A stretch of DNA of 15,692 nt from Acidimicrobiales bacterium (lineage in GTDB: Bacteria; Actinomycetota; Acidimicrobiia; Acidimicrobiales; Iamiaceae): NCBI GenBank assembly GCA_020439605.1, contig JAGQSI010000016.1:1-15692 (forward strand), given 5' to 3'. The notes under the pieces were generated by a model. The model saw nothing but the letters and a program-made list of their open reading frames with translations, made no database searches and was not told where the DNA came from. The position numbers and the translations under genes were made by a program. The first letter of the stretch is position 1; each line of letters opens with the position of its first letter. Shown here one piece after another: positions 1 to 8,150 of this stretch.

Positions 1-1
1 T

Positions 2-517
2 GAGCTGGTTCAACGCCACATCGGCGATTCAGATCTGCTGCACAACTGGGCATCCACGTTGAGCGGAGCTGGTTTCAACGAACGCCTAGCAGGTCACCTC
101 ACTGGCTCGATCGACCTCGTGGCCAGAGTTACCAACCCGGGAGAGCCTGAGCGCTACGTGGTGTGCGATTACAAGACAAACCGCGTGGCGCCACCCGGAG
201 TGATGCCCACGATCGACATGTTCCACCCGCAGCGTTTGGCCCAGCCCATGGCAGAAGCCCATTATCCACTGCAGGCACTGCTCTACAGCGTTGCGCTGCA
301 CCGCTACCTGAGATGGCGGATGCGTGACTATGACCCACATGTGAATCTCGGAGGAGTCGGGTATTTGTTCGTTCGAGGAATGATCGGCTCCGGTACTCCC
401 ACCGTTGATGGGGTGCCACACGGTGTGTTCGAGTGGCACCCACCGGTGGAATTGATTACCGAGCTGTCGGACCTGCTCGATGGCGCATTGGATCGCACGT
501 CGGTGGGGGTGAAGTAA
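2..517 (+). CDS. recB: RecBCD exonuclease V subunit RecB, C-terminal nuclease end (5' truncated by window)
   Basis: The reading frame is open from the first codon of the window, so only the C-terminal ~171 residues are present. They form a PD-(D/E)XK nuclease domain: an aspartate in GSIDLVAR (nt 113-115), then VVCDYKTN with D at 167 and the catalytic-type K at 173, followed by a YPLQALLYSVAL stretch that matches the QxxxY helix of RecB/AddA nucleases. In the known family this domain gives RecBCD its exo- and endonuclease activity, controlled by Chi. The TAA stop shares its last A with the ATG of recD, so the two genes are translationally coupled, and the order recB-recD is the usual one. RecC and the RecB helicase part should lie upstream of the window. 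An in-frame TTG at 59 is only an internal codon. Identification is from motifs plus the adjacent recD. Confidence 0.88.
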   Translation, partial: ELVQRHIGDSDLLHNWASTLSGAGFNERLAGHLTGSIDLVARVTNPGEPERYVVCDYKTNRVAPPGVMPTIDMFHPQRLAQPMAEAHYPLQALLYSVALHRYLRWRMRDYDPHVNLGGVGYLFVRGMIGSGTPTVDGVPHGVFEWHPPVELITELSDLLDGALDRTSVGVK

Positions 518-2370
518 TGGCGGACCAACTGCCACTTGTCCCTACTTCGAGTCCCGAGCTTGAACCATTCGTGACGGCCGGGGTCCTGCGCTCGGCGGAA
601 GTTCAAGTTGCCGCAACCATCATCAGGTTGGTGCAGGGCACCACGCCAGAAGTTGGTTTGGCGGTGGCTCTTTGTGTGCGCCAATTGTTGAATGGTCACG
701 TCTGTATCGGGATCGACTCGATTGAGAGCGACATCGAATCGATGGAACTGGATGGTTCGGCAGAGGTCCTGGTCCGAGCGTTGCCATGGCCAAACGTTGA
801 GCAATGGAAGGCGGCCTTGTCCAGCTCACCCGCTGTGCTGAACGTGGACCCGGTTTCGGGTCAACCAACCGCCGCACCTCCTAGCGGGACCACCCTCCCA
901 CTTGTGTATGACGGGACCCGTCTCTACCTGGAGCGCTATTGGCGATATGAGCGCGTCATCGGAGATCGGATGCTGTCCGATGCGGCCGAGACCTCCACAA
1001 CTACCAACCCGGAGCTCGAAACGTTGCTGGATCAGTTCTTCGGGCCCGATGACCCGAAGGATCCCAACCTGCAACGCCTAGCTACCTCGGTCGCGATGAG
1101 GCGGCGAGTGACTGTGATAGCTGGTGGTCCCGGGACAGGAAAGACCTACACGGTGGCGCGCCTCATAGCTACAGCAATCGCGTCCGATCGGGACAGCGGA
1201 GCTGGGCTCGCAGTAGCCCTGGCTGCTCCCACAGGGAAAGCGGCGGCACGAATGGGTGAGGCGGTAGCCCTGGCTCTCGGTGAGCTTGAACTCGATGACC
1301 AGATCAAGGAGCGAATCAGTTCGATCGAGGCAAGGACCCTGCATCGGCTCCTCGGTTGGCGCCCCGACGGCACATTTCGCTACCACCGCGGCGAGTACCT
1401 GCCCTATGACTTGGTAGTGGTGGACGAGACCTCAATGGTCGATCTACCCATGATGGCGCGTTTGTTGGAGGCACTGTCACCCAAAGCGCGTCTGGTGCTG
1501 GTTGGTGATCCGTTCCAGCTCGCCAGTGTCGATGCGGGCGCAGTCCTGGGCGATGTGGTTGGACCAGCAGCGCGGTTGGAGCAGATCACTGGTCCCATCT
1601 CGGACTCCTTGGTGGTTCTGCAGCGGGTACGGCGATTTGCTGAGGGGTCAGCTATCGCCAAACTTGCCAATGCTGTTCGGTCCCGCGACTCGGATAGCGC
1701 GCTTTCGATGTTGACAGCTTCTGATGGCGCAGAACTGGCCTGGGTTGAGCCCAACGACACCAAGTCGCTATCAAGCCTGCGTTCACAGGTGAGTGAAGCA
1801 GCAGTTGAGGTGGTCAGCTTGGCTCAGCACGGTGATGGTCCCGGGGCGCTGGAAGCATCGACCAAGCTCAAAGTCCTCTGCGCAACACGATGGGGAACCT
1901 TCGGTTCCTACGCATGGACCAGAGACATTGAACAGCGGATCGCCGCGAGGCTGAACGATGTGCACATACAACAGCGGTGGTATGTGGGACGGCCGGTAAT
2001 AGTTACCCGCAATGACTATGTGACTGGTGTGTTCAACGGCGACACAGGCGTGGTGGTGGAGCGAGATAATCGTCTCGTGGTTGCCGTCAATGCTGTTGAT
2101 GGAATCCGCGAAATGTCCACCTCATTGTTCGATGAGCTCGAAACGTGGTGGGCCATGACGGTTCACAAGAGTCAGGGCTCTGAGTTCAACCATGTGGTTG
2201 TTTCCTTGCCGGAAAACAGCTCAGCGGTTCTGTCCAACGAGTTGCTGTACACCGCAATTACCCGTGCCAAACACAAAGTCACGGTGGTCGGCACAGAGGC
2301 CGCTATCCATGAGGCGGTTGAGAACCCGATTCGCCGAGCATCGGGGCTTCACGCCCGTCTGTGGGACTAG
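517..2370 (+). CDS. recD: RecBCD exonuclease V subunit RecD, 5'-3' helicase
   Basis: A 617-residue superfamily-1B helicase, the fast 5'-to-3' motor of RecBCD used in double-strand-break processing and degradation of linear DNA. Visible motifs: Walker A AGGPGTGKT with K209; motif Ia-like AAPTGKAAARM; Walker B VVVDETSMVD with D303-E304; motif III GDPFQLASVD from about residue 330; motif V WAMTVHKSQGSEF at about 545-557; motif VI YTAITRAK with R583. The first ~190 residues are the less conserved RecD N-terminal domain that contacts RecC. Length fits the family. I chose ATG 517 because it overlaps the recB stop (TAATG) with purine-rich GTGGGGGTGAAG before it. An upstream in-frame ATG at 433 would overlap recB by 85 bases and adds 28 residues with no family character. 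The gene ends 27 bases before the convergent sbcC. Confidence 0.93.
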   Translation: MADQLPLVPTSSPELEPFVTAGVLRSAEVQVAATIIRLVQGTTPEVGLAVALCVRQLLNGHVCIGIDSIESDIESMELDGSAEVLVRALPWPNVEQWKAALSSSPAVLNVDPVSGQPTAAPPSGTTLPLVYDGTRLYLERYWRYERVIGDRMLSDAAETSTTTNPELETLLDQFFGPDDPKDPNLQRLATSVAMRRRVTVIAGGPGTGKTYTVARLIATAIASDRDSGAGLAVALAAPTGKAAARMGEAVALALGELELDDQIKERISSIEARTLHRLLGWRPDGTFRYHRGEYLPYDLVVVDETSMVDLPMMARLLEALSPKARLVLVGDPFQLASVDAGAVLGDVVGPAARLEQITGPISDSLVVLQRVRRFAEGSAIAKLANAVRSRDSDSALSMLTASDGAELAWVEPNDTKSLSSLRSQVSEAAVEVVSLAQHGDGPGALEASTKLKVLCATRWGTFGSYAWTRDIEQRIAARLNDVHIQQRWYVGRPVIVTRNDYVTGVFNGDTGVVVERDNRLVVAVNAVDGIREMSTSLFDELETWWAMTVHKSQGSEFNHVVVSLPENSSAVLSNELLYTAITRAKHKVTVVGTEAAIHEAVENPIRRASGLHARLWD

Positions 2371-2387
2371 CCGGCAGGAGTGGCCGG
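2371..2387. terminator. Possible weak hairpin between convergent recD and sbcC
   Basis: CCGGC (2371-2375) and GCCGG (2383-2387) are perfect inverted repeats with a 7-base loop, immediately after the recD stop and 11 bases from the sbcC stop. The stem is only 5 bp and no T-run follows on either strand, so a role as bidirectional terminator is a guess based on position. Confidence 0.25.
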
Positions 2388-2397
2388 TGGGCTGGGT

Positions 2398-5349
2398 TCA
2401 GGCGTGGACCTTGAGGGTGGAGCCACTGCTGTTTGGAAGGCGGCTCACTTCAATACCTACGTGAAGCCTTTGTTTCATGGCTTCAACGTGGGTAATTACA
2501 CCTACGGTGCGGCCTTCGGCCTGTAGCTGTTCGAGGGTGTCGATTGCTGCGTCCAGCGAGGCCGCATCAAGCGATCCGAAGCCCTCATCCACGAACAACG
2601 CTTCGAAGCTGCGTCCGCTCGAGGTTCCACCTAGGCTGACCACGTCTGCGAGCCCGAGAGCCAGAGCTAGTGACGCTTGGAACTGTTCGCCGCCAGAGAG
2701 GTTGGAGGTTGGTCGAGACGGACCGGTTTCGGCGTCGCTCACTTCGAGGTCTAGCCCGAAGGTACGCCTGGCATCGCTTTGTTCGGTCTTGCGATGGATG
2801 CCGAAGCGCCCGTTGGTCATCCTTGCCAGGTGGACATTTGCTGCTTGGGTCACACGGTCGAGTTCTCGGGTCAACACCCAGCGCTTCAGCGACATCGGTA
2901 CGCCGGCACCGCCGTCCTTACATATCTTGAGCGCTTTCTCGGCGGTTTCCGTTCTGGTTCGCAACGGCGCAGTTTCGGAAGTGACGGTGTCGTAGTCCTT
3001 CACAGCTTGACCAACGCGAGCAAGGTCTGCCGTCAGCGAATCGAGGCGCTTCTTTGAATCGCTGTGCATCGTTTCTGCCTCTTGTGCGGCCGACTCGCTT
3101 TTCTCAAGATCTGGCGCGTCTTGCGGGATTCCCTGTTCCTCGAGCTGGCTCAGCGCTGCTTTGGCTGCGGTTGTGTCTGATCCATGGCGTGCCGCAGCTT
3201 CCAGAGCAGCGTTCTCTACATCAAGTTCCAGGAGCGCCTCAGACGCTAGATCGACCGACTCGTAACCACTCGCAGCGAGCGCTTCTCCCAGGCGCTTCTG
3301 GCAGCTGGTCAACTGGCCCTCATTGGTGGCGACGGCTCTGAACAAATCGTCGAGAGACTCGATCTTGTTCTTCAAACCGGCGAGTGCATCGTTTGCGGTG
3401 TTGACCGCATCTGGATCAATCTCGGCGGTCCTCGAGGCCGCTTCAGCCTCGGCGCTTCTGGCTTGCTTCAACGTACGCGTTGCCAAGGTATGGCGCTCGT
3501 TGAAACCAGCTACCTTCGTGTTCAGCTCATCTTTGGATTCAACGAGATCTCCAAGTTCTTTCTCGAGCTGTGTGATTTCGGTCTGCAGGTTCTTCGCATC
3601 GGAGACCCGTTTGGCCAAAGCAGTGTCCCGCTCAGAGAGTTCTTCCAGAGAGACATCCGCGAGCTCGCCAAGCAGGCCGCGCAACTCAGCGAGCTTCCGT
3701 TGCAGCAGTGAGCTTCGGTCTTTGGCGTCGTCGCGCTCAGTTCCAGCCTTCTCCACTTGAGTGAAGTCCGTGCTTGCCCCGGAATCGATGGTGGCTGGAG
3801 TTGGGTGATCGGTTGACCCACACACGGGGCAGGGTTCATCGTCGATGAGGCTTGCGGCTAAGCGAGGGGCGGTGGACGAGATGAAGGCTGTCAGTACCTC
3901 CTGGTACTTTTCGGCCGCTGCGTTGGCGTTCTTGGCCGCTGTGCCAGCCTCCTGCAAGGTCTCTTCGAGGCTTCCGCGTCGTTCGCTCTGTTTGGCCAGT
4001 TCCTTGCGTTCTTCTTCCAGATCTGCTGGATCTGTGAAGGCCTGGCGTTTGGCCGGCAGTACAGCATCGATCTCTGCCATACGGTCGGTGACCTCCTGCA
4101 GAGACCTCTGTGCTGCCTTGAGTGCCTCGGCTGCTCTCTCTACCTCTTCATCGGCAACCCGGGCAGCGTCGGCTGTCTCTGAGGCCGCTTCTAGAGCCGA
4201 TATCTGTTGGGTAGTGACCGACATGAGTTCGTCGTAGTGACCTCTGAGGGCAGCAGTGCTGGAGGTGTCCACCGGGACATTCAGAGTCTCGAAGATGCTC
4301 GCGACGTTGCCTGAGGCCGATTCCCTGCGTTCAATCGCTGTCTTGAGGTTCTCTTGCGCAACGTCTCTGGCACTGGCTGCTTCTACGACCGGTCGTGCCT
4401 TCTGGGAACTGCGAGCAGCATGTTCTGCTGCAACTACTTCATCCTTGGATTCTTCAAGATCCTGAAGCTCCTTGCGAAGTAGCGCAGCCTGCTCGAAGCG
4501 TTGTGCTGAGCTCTTGGCCAAAGTGTGTTTGGAGGTTGCCTCGTCAGAAATCTTCTTGAGGCTCGCGACCTTCGCACTCAGCGCTTCTTTGGGGACCTCA
4601 AGGAGCTCGGCTAGTTCGTCGAGCGGGTGGCGCTCACAGGTCTCGAGCTCCTCTGGGACATCCAACTCAAGGTGCTGGTAGCAATCGGAAAGGTACCTGC
4701 GGGCGCCAACTAGATGGTTTGCTGCGAGGTTGTCGGACTCCTTGAGTTCCTCTCGAAGCCGCACCGCGTCGGCTTTGAGTTCGGAAACCAGGTCCTCGAA
4801 GATTTTCCCACCGAACAGTTTGCTGAGTAGCGGCTCTCTCTCGTCTGTCTTGGCCATCAAGAACTTCGAGAAGTCTCCCTGCGGTAGAAGAATTACCCGT
4901 TGGAACTGCTCGGCCGACAGCCCGATCAGTTCCTCACACTTGGCTGAGGTGGGCCGAGCCCCTGTGGCGACCGGCTCTGTGGCGCCGTCTGGAAGTATCC
5001 GAACCACAAATGCATTTGCCTTTTCGGTGGTGAGCCCGCTTCCACGCTCCTTGGGGCGATGCTGATCTGGGTTGCGAGTTACGACGTAGCGCTGGCCTTC
5101 GGACTCGAAGGTGAACTCGACCTCGGTACGGACCTCTGCGCCTACATAGTCGGAGCGGACATTCTGGGAGTCCTTGAGCGGCATGGATCCGTAGAGGGCC
5201 CAGCACATCGCATCGAAAATGGTTGTCTTGCCGGTCCCGGTCGGGCCGCTGACCACGAACAGACCCCAAGGGGCGAGCGAGGCGAAGTCAACCTCTTCTG
5301 TCCCGGCGTAGGACCCGAATGCCTTGAACTTGAGCTTGATGGGTCTCAC
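2398..5349 (-). CDS. sbcC: Nuclease complex ATPase subunit SbcC (Rad50-like)
   Basis: A 983-residue SMC/Rad50-type ATPase, partner of the SbcD nuclease; in known systems the SbcCD complex cuts hairpins, cruciforms and protein-blocked DNA ends. Domains in order: N-terminal ATPase half with Walker A GPTGTGKTT (K41) and the Q-loop region RVILLPQGDFSKFL; a long Glu/Ala/Lys-rich coiled coil; a zinc hook CPVCG with C507 and C510 close to the middle; the returning coiled coil; then signature motif NLSGGEQ (883-889) and Walker B ALFVDEGFGSLD (D921-E922) with the D-loop. All parts needed for function are present and length is typical. The start is GTG at 5349; GTGA overlaps the sbcD stop by four bases, so translation is coupled to sbcD. 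The many short reading frames on the opposite strand are by-products of the coiled-coil codon pattern. Confidence 0.95.
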   Translation of the reverse strand: MRPIKLKFKAFGSYAGTEEVDFASLAPWGLFVVSGPTGTGKTTIFDAMCWALYGSMPLKDSQNVRSDYVGAEVRTEVEFTFESEGQRYVVTRNPDQHRPKERGSGLTTEKANAFVVRILPDGATEPVATGARPTSAKCEELIGLSAEQFQRVILLPQGDFSKFLMAKTDEREPLLSKLFGGKIFEDLVSELKADAVRLREELKESDNLAANHLVGARRYLSDCYQHLELDVPEELETCERHPLDELAELLEVPKEALSAKVASLKKISDEATSKHTLAKSSAQRFEQAALLRKELQDLEESKDEVVAAEHAARSSQKARPVVEAASARDVAQENLKTAIERRESASGNVASIFETLNVPVDTSSTAALRGHYDELMSVTTQQISALEAASETADAARVADEEVERAAEALKAAQRSLQEVTDRMAEIDAVLPAKRQAFTDPADLEEERKELAKQSERRGSLEETLQEAGTAAKNANAAAEKYQEVLTAFISSTAPRLAASLIDDEPCPVCGSTDHPTPATIDSGASTDFTQVEKAGTERDDAKDRSSLLQRKLAELRGLLGELADVSLEELSERDTALAKRVSDAKNLQTEITQLEKELGDLVESKDELNTKVAGFNERHTLATRTLKQARSAEAEAASRTAEIDPDAVNTANDALAGLKNKIESLDDLFRAVATNEGQLTSCQKRLGEALAASGYESVDLASEALLELDVENAALEAAARHGSDTTAAKAALSQLEEQGIPQDAPDLEKSESAAQEAETMHSDSKKRLDSLTADLARVGQAVKDYDTVTSETAPLRTRTETAEKALKICKDGGAGVPMSLKRWVLTRELDRVTQAANVHLARMTNGRFGIHRKTEQSDARRTFGLDLEVSDAETGPSRPTSNLSGGEQFQASLALALGLADVVSLGGTSSGRSFEALFVDEGFGSLDAASLDAAIDTLEQLQAEGRTVGVITHVEAMKQRLHVGIEVSRLPNSSGSTLKVHA

Positions 5350-6533
5350 ATTGCCTCCCTGGCGTTGGCGCGGCGTAGCGCATCCACGAGCACAGCATCC
5401 TCTGGTTCGCTAGGTGTGGAACCCTCCACTTCCTCCCAGAACTGACGTGCCGCGTCTATTGGTTCGAGGTCGCGGACTCCTGCGGGCGCTGCACCAAGCG
5501 CCTGGATCATCCCGTCGGGCATCAACTGAACCTCGGTCACAAAGGGGTAGAGCTCGGCGAGTTGGTGTTTGGCGTTCAGCACAACGCCGCGATCGGTCAC
5601 GATGGCTCGCACGAAACATCGTTGGGCCTCGCGGTGGCTGGCTGGATCTAGTAACTCGGTCATCTTGCCGGTGACGGTCTGAACTGCTCGGCCAACGCCC
5701 ACCCGCACGGTGGAGACCTCGGTTGTCCCGTTTGAGTCCATGTCCACCACCACGACACTCTTGGGATGCTGTTCGGAGAAGGAGTAGGCGAGAGGAGTAC
5801 CCGAGTAGCGCACTGTCTCCGAGCCGACGCTCTGGGGGCGGTGAAGGTGACCCAGTGCAACATAGGAGAATCCCTCGAACACTGATGCCTGCACTTCGTC
5901 GGTGCCGCCGATGGTCAGTTTGCGCTCGGAGTCCGAGGTGGTGGCACCGGAAACATAGGCGTGAGCGACTGCGATGGAACGCCCCGAGCGCAGCTGTTGC
6001 CTCGCTGAATTTGCTGCAACTCGAAGAACGGATTCGTGTGTTCGCCGGCGTCTCTGTTCAACCAGATCATCTACCTCGTTGGGTACGTCTGGCGAACCTT
6101 CGTCCACTCCATAGGAATCGTTGGCTGAGTGGGGGTCCAGGTAGGGCAACAAGGCGATATCGAGCGGGCCATCTGAGAAGGTGTGGGTGATCACCTCGCC
6201 CACACCGTGATAGCCGCCACGCAGGTAGAAGCCGGTCTGGTCCAGGAGATCTGAGTAGGGGACAACACGATCTGGTCCGTCGTGGTTGCCTGTTATGGCT
6301 GCAATCACAACGCCGAGGTCCAGGAGACGCTTTACCGTTCTGCCGAATAGGTCTATGGCGTCGACCGGTGGAATGGCGCGGTCATAGAGATCCCCTGCGA
6401 TCACAACCAGATCAGCCTGTTGGTCAGCCACCAACTCAACGAACCAGTTGGTGAATTCAACCTGATCCTCATAGAGGGATAGGGGGCCGAAGTTGCGGCC
6501 AAGGTGCCAGTCGCTGGTGTGAATGATCCGCAT
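5346..6533 (-). CDS. sbcD: Exonuclease subunit SbcD (Mre11-like)
   Basis: A 395-residue metallophosphoesterase of the Mre11/SbcD family, the nuclease partner of SbcC. The metal-binding motifs are all visible: SDWHLG with D8 and H10, AGDLYDR with D48, TGNHDGPDR with N83-H84-D85, VAHAYVSG with H191, and ALGHLHRPQ with H229 and H231. The C-terminal ~120 residues form the capping/SbcC-binding region and are less conserved. The ATG at 6533 has an upstream AAGGAA seven bases away, which supports it. It is the first gene of the sbcDC pair and its TGA overlaps the sbcC GTG. The promoter should lie in the 116-base gap shared with the divergent gene at 6650; I could not identify a LexA-type box there. 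Confidence 0.95.
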   Translation of the reverse strand: MRIIHTSDWHLGRNFGPLSLYEDQVEFTNWFVELVADQQADLVVIAGDLYDRAIPPVDAIDLFGRTVKRLLDLGVVIAAITGNHDGPDRVVPYSDLLDQTGFYLRGGYHGVGEVITHTFSDGPLDIALLPYLDPHSANDSYGVDEGSPDVPNEVDDLVEQRRRRTHESVLRVAANSARQQLRSGRSIAVAHAYVSGATTSDSERKLTIGGTDEVQASVFEGFSYVALGHLHRPQSVGSETVRYSGTPLAYSFSEQHPKSVVVVDMDSNGTTEVSTVRVGVGRAVQTVTGKMTELLDPASHREAQRCFVRAIVTDRGVVLNAKHQLAELYPFVTEVQLMPDGMIQALGAAPAGVRDLEPIDAARQFWEEVEGSTPSEPEDAVLVDALRRANAREAM

Positions 6534-6649
6534 GAGTGAGTTCCTTGCCTAGGTCGCCGAGCGCCGTCTCCGATGCTTCCAGCTAAGAGTGATGACACTA
6601 CTCAGGGCCTGTGACAGTGAAGTCTCAAAGGCCTCCGTAGGCTGGGTGA

Positions 6650-7120
6650 ATGGCATCAATCTCTGGTCGCATAGCCAACTTCATGAGCCGACGGTTTCCT
6701 CACGTCGTCGCCAAGAACACTCACAAGCAGGTAGATCAATACCGTTCCAGCGATGGGGCGAAGGGAAACACTCTCTTCGGAAAGCCTGTGTTCCTGCTCG
6801 ATGTGGTTGGAAGGTCCAGTGGTGAGCTGAGACCCGTCATGTTGATGTTGGTTGAACGCGGCGACGATTTGGTGGTTGTTGGGTCCAACGGGGGCAACCC
6901 GAAAGCCCCCAACTGGTATCTGAACCTGATGGCTGCTGGGCAGGCTCAGGTTCAAGTTGGCGCACGGCGCTGGCAAGTAAGTGCGAGAGAAGTAGACGGC
7001 GAAGAGCGTGACAAGTGCTGGGACCTGGCAACACAGGCATATCCGGACTTCAGTTCTTACCAAGAGTTGACCCAACGCCGGCTTCCGGTTGCTGTCCTGG
7101 AGCGTCTAGAGCCGGAGTGA
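6650..7120 (+). CDS. Deazaflavin (F420)-dependent nitroreductase/quinone reductase family protein (Ddn-like)
   Basis: A 156-residue protein of the split-beta-barrel, F420-dependent Ddn/FDOR-B family. The best marker is VVGSNGGNPKAPNWYLNL (about residues 76-93), the family's conserved loop followed by an aromatic pair; upstream FLLDVVGRSSGELRPVMLML is the usual beta strand pair with the G(R/K)xSG turn, and VQVGARRWQVSAREV is the third strand block. Family members use reduced F420 to reduce quinones, nitroaromatics or other lipophilic electrophiles, often near the membrane; the substrate here is unknown. Start ATG 6650 gives the full expected length; the ribosome site is weak (GGGTGA right before it). 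An ATG at 6683 (MSRRF) is a possible shorter start. Divergent from sbcD, convergent with the methyltransferase; no evident functional link with either. F420 use supports an actinobacterial host. Confidence 0.85.
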   Translation: MASISGRIANFMSRRFPHVVAKNTHKQVDQYRSSDGAKGNTLFGKPVFLLDVVGRSSGELRPVMLMLVERGDDLVVVGSNGGNPKAPNWYLNLMAAGQAQVQVGARRWQVSAREVDGEERDKCWDLATQAYPDFSSYQELTQRRLPVAVLERLEPE

Positions 7121-7195
7121 AAAACTGATGTGGGACAGCACGGGAGGCTTTCGGCCCCTTAGCGCATGGCCGAGCAACTACAGGTTGGCTTACCC

Positions 7196-7882
7196 CTAAC
7201 GGGTAGCGATAGCGAGGAAAAGAGGATAAGAGCGACCGTCACGCTCGATGTCATAGGCATGTTCAAAGCTCACTCGGGCAAAGCCGGCAGACCGTAGGTG
7301 CTCGGCGAGTTCGCTTCGGTGAAAACCGTGGTGGCCGCCAAAGCCCTCACCGTGGAACGAACCATCCTCGGCTTCTAGATCACAGATGGCCAGGTGAGCG
7401 CCGGCCTTGGTGAGTGTTGCGAACGAGTTGAGAACCTTGTTGAGGTCTCCAACGTGGTGGAGTACCTGCACTGCCACAACTAGGTCGAAGGTTTCGGGTG
7501 GTGCGGGCTCGGAGTCGAGGTCTGTTGTCCAGATTCGCGAAGTGCTGGGGAGCGTGCCCCTGGTGATCTTGTTTGCGATGGCGCTTCGCATGCCTTCAGA
7601 AGGGTCCGAGAGGGTGATCGTCCCGACGAAAGGTGCAAGTGCCTCAGAAACCAACCCTGTCCCAGAACCGTATTCGAACACCTCTGTGTCTGGTCCTGGG
7701 TTGAGAGCCTCGACAATTAGCTGGGCAACTTTGCGGGCCCGTTCGACCTTGGACGGATCGTCATCCCAGGTCTTGGCGGCTTCGTCGAAGTTGCCAACAT
7801 AGTGGCCATCATGGTCGTGGGTGCCGTGACCGTGACCGTGTCCGTGGTCGTGGTCATCACCGTAGTTGTCATTGGCTGTCAT
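7196..7882 (-). CDS. Class I SAM-dependent methyltransferase with histidine-rich N-terminus
   Basis: A 228-residue Rossmann-fold methyltransferase. Motif I is FEYGSGTG (69-76), the acidic residue after strand 2 is D93 in TLSDPSEGM, and FDLVVAVQVLHHVGDL (132-147) is the motif IV/post-IV block; HHGFHRSELAEHLRSAGF is the usual C-terminal helix. This resembles generic small-molecule methyltransferases, so the substrate cannot be read from the sequence. Odd feature: residues 11-27 alternate His with Gly/Asp and hold eight histidines, with three more in GFGGHHGFHR, which suggests metal binding. The start ATG 7882 has GAGGG seven bases upstream; a longer in-frame version from 7966 adds 28 residues that overlap the upstream gene. 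ATGA overlaps the MerE-like stop by four bases, so this is the third gene of a coupled unit. Metal-linked methylation is an inference. Confidence 0.82.
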   Translation of the reverse strand: MTANDNYGDDHDHGHGHGHGTHDHDGHYVGNFDEAAKTWDDDPSKVERARKVAQLIVEALNPGPDTEVFEYGSGTGLVSEALAPFVGTITLSDPSEGMRSAIANKITRGTLPSTSRIWTTDLDSEPAPPETFDLVVAVQVLHHVGDLNKVLNSFATLTKAGAHLAICDLEAEDGSFHGEGFGGHHGFHRSELAEHLRSAGFARVSFEHAYDIERDGRSYPLFLAIATR

Positions 7883-8148
7883 GTCGGTACCCTCACCGAG
7901 CAGGCACCACCGGACTTTTCGGCTAGGCGGATCAGCCGAAAACCGTAGGCCGTGCCGGCAATCCATGCAGTTGTTACAACGGCGCCTGCGATCCAGATGT
8001 GCTCACGTAAGGCCGCTCCCAAGAACGTCCCTCCAGACACGGCCATGAGAACAGCCAGGGTCCACGGCAGGTGACACGGGCACAAGATGAATGACCAGAG
8101 CAGCCATCGCCGGCCCTTGGTTTCAAGTTCTATGGCGCTGTTGGACAT
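7879..8148 (-). CDS. MerE-like small membrane protein (mercury/organomercury transporter family)
   Basis: An 89-residue, two-helix membrane protein. The first helix contains LCPCHLPWTLAVL (C23, C25, H26), almost identical in pattern to the CPCHLP signature of MerE from mer operons, and the following SGGTFLGAALREHIWIAG parallels MerE's AGAFLGEH segment; the second helix is about 51-72. A third cysteine, C83, lies in the C-terminal tail. MerE imports Hg(II) and methylmercury in known systems; here the real substrate could be another soft metal or metalloid. No merA, merT, merP or merR is in the window. Start ATG 8148 is favoured by AAGGAA six bases upstream and by sitting two bases after the preceding stop; in-frame ATG 8175 would overlap that gene. 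Its TGA overlaps the methyltransferase ATG. Confidence 0.72.
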   Translation of the reverse strand: MSNSAIELETKGRRWLLWSFILCPCHLPWTLAVLMAVSGGTFLGAALREHIWIAGAVVTTAWIAGTAYGFRLIRLAEKSGGACSVRVPT

Positions 8149-8150
8149 TG

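Noticed and set aside
433..516. Longer N-terminus for recD from ATG 433
   Set aside because: It lies wholly inside the conserved recB nuclease frame; ATG 517 overlapping the recB stop is the natural start.
328..804. Minus-strand frame of 158 codons across recB/recD
   Set aside because: Antisense to two well-recognised genes and resembles no protein family.
2477..5445. Series of rightward frames opposite sbcC
   Set aside because: All are Ser/Ala/Leu-rich shadows of the Glu/Ala/Lys-rich coiled-coil codons on the other strand.
5723..6190. Rightward frame of 155 codons opposite sbcD
   Set aside because: Arg/Pro-rich composition and no motif; sbcD has all catalytic motifs on the other strand.
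6606..6633. Inverted repeat GGCCT/AGGCC in the sbcD upstream gap
   Set aside because: Only 5 bp with an 18-base separation and no match to a known operator; likely chance.
7121..7195. Terminator between the F420-type reductase gene and the methyltransferase
   Set aside because: Only a 4-bp CAAC/GTTG stem at 7175-7187 is visible, too weak to report.
7802..7852. Short tandem DNA repeat as a microsatellite or CRISPR-like element
   Set aside because: The GTG/GTC periodicity is fully explained by alternating His, Gly and Asp codons in the methyltransferase; no spacers.
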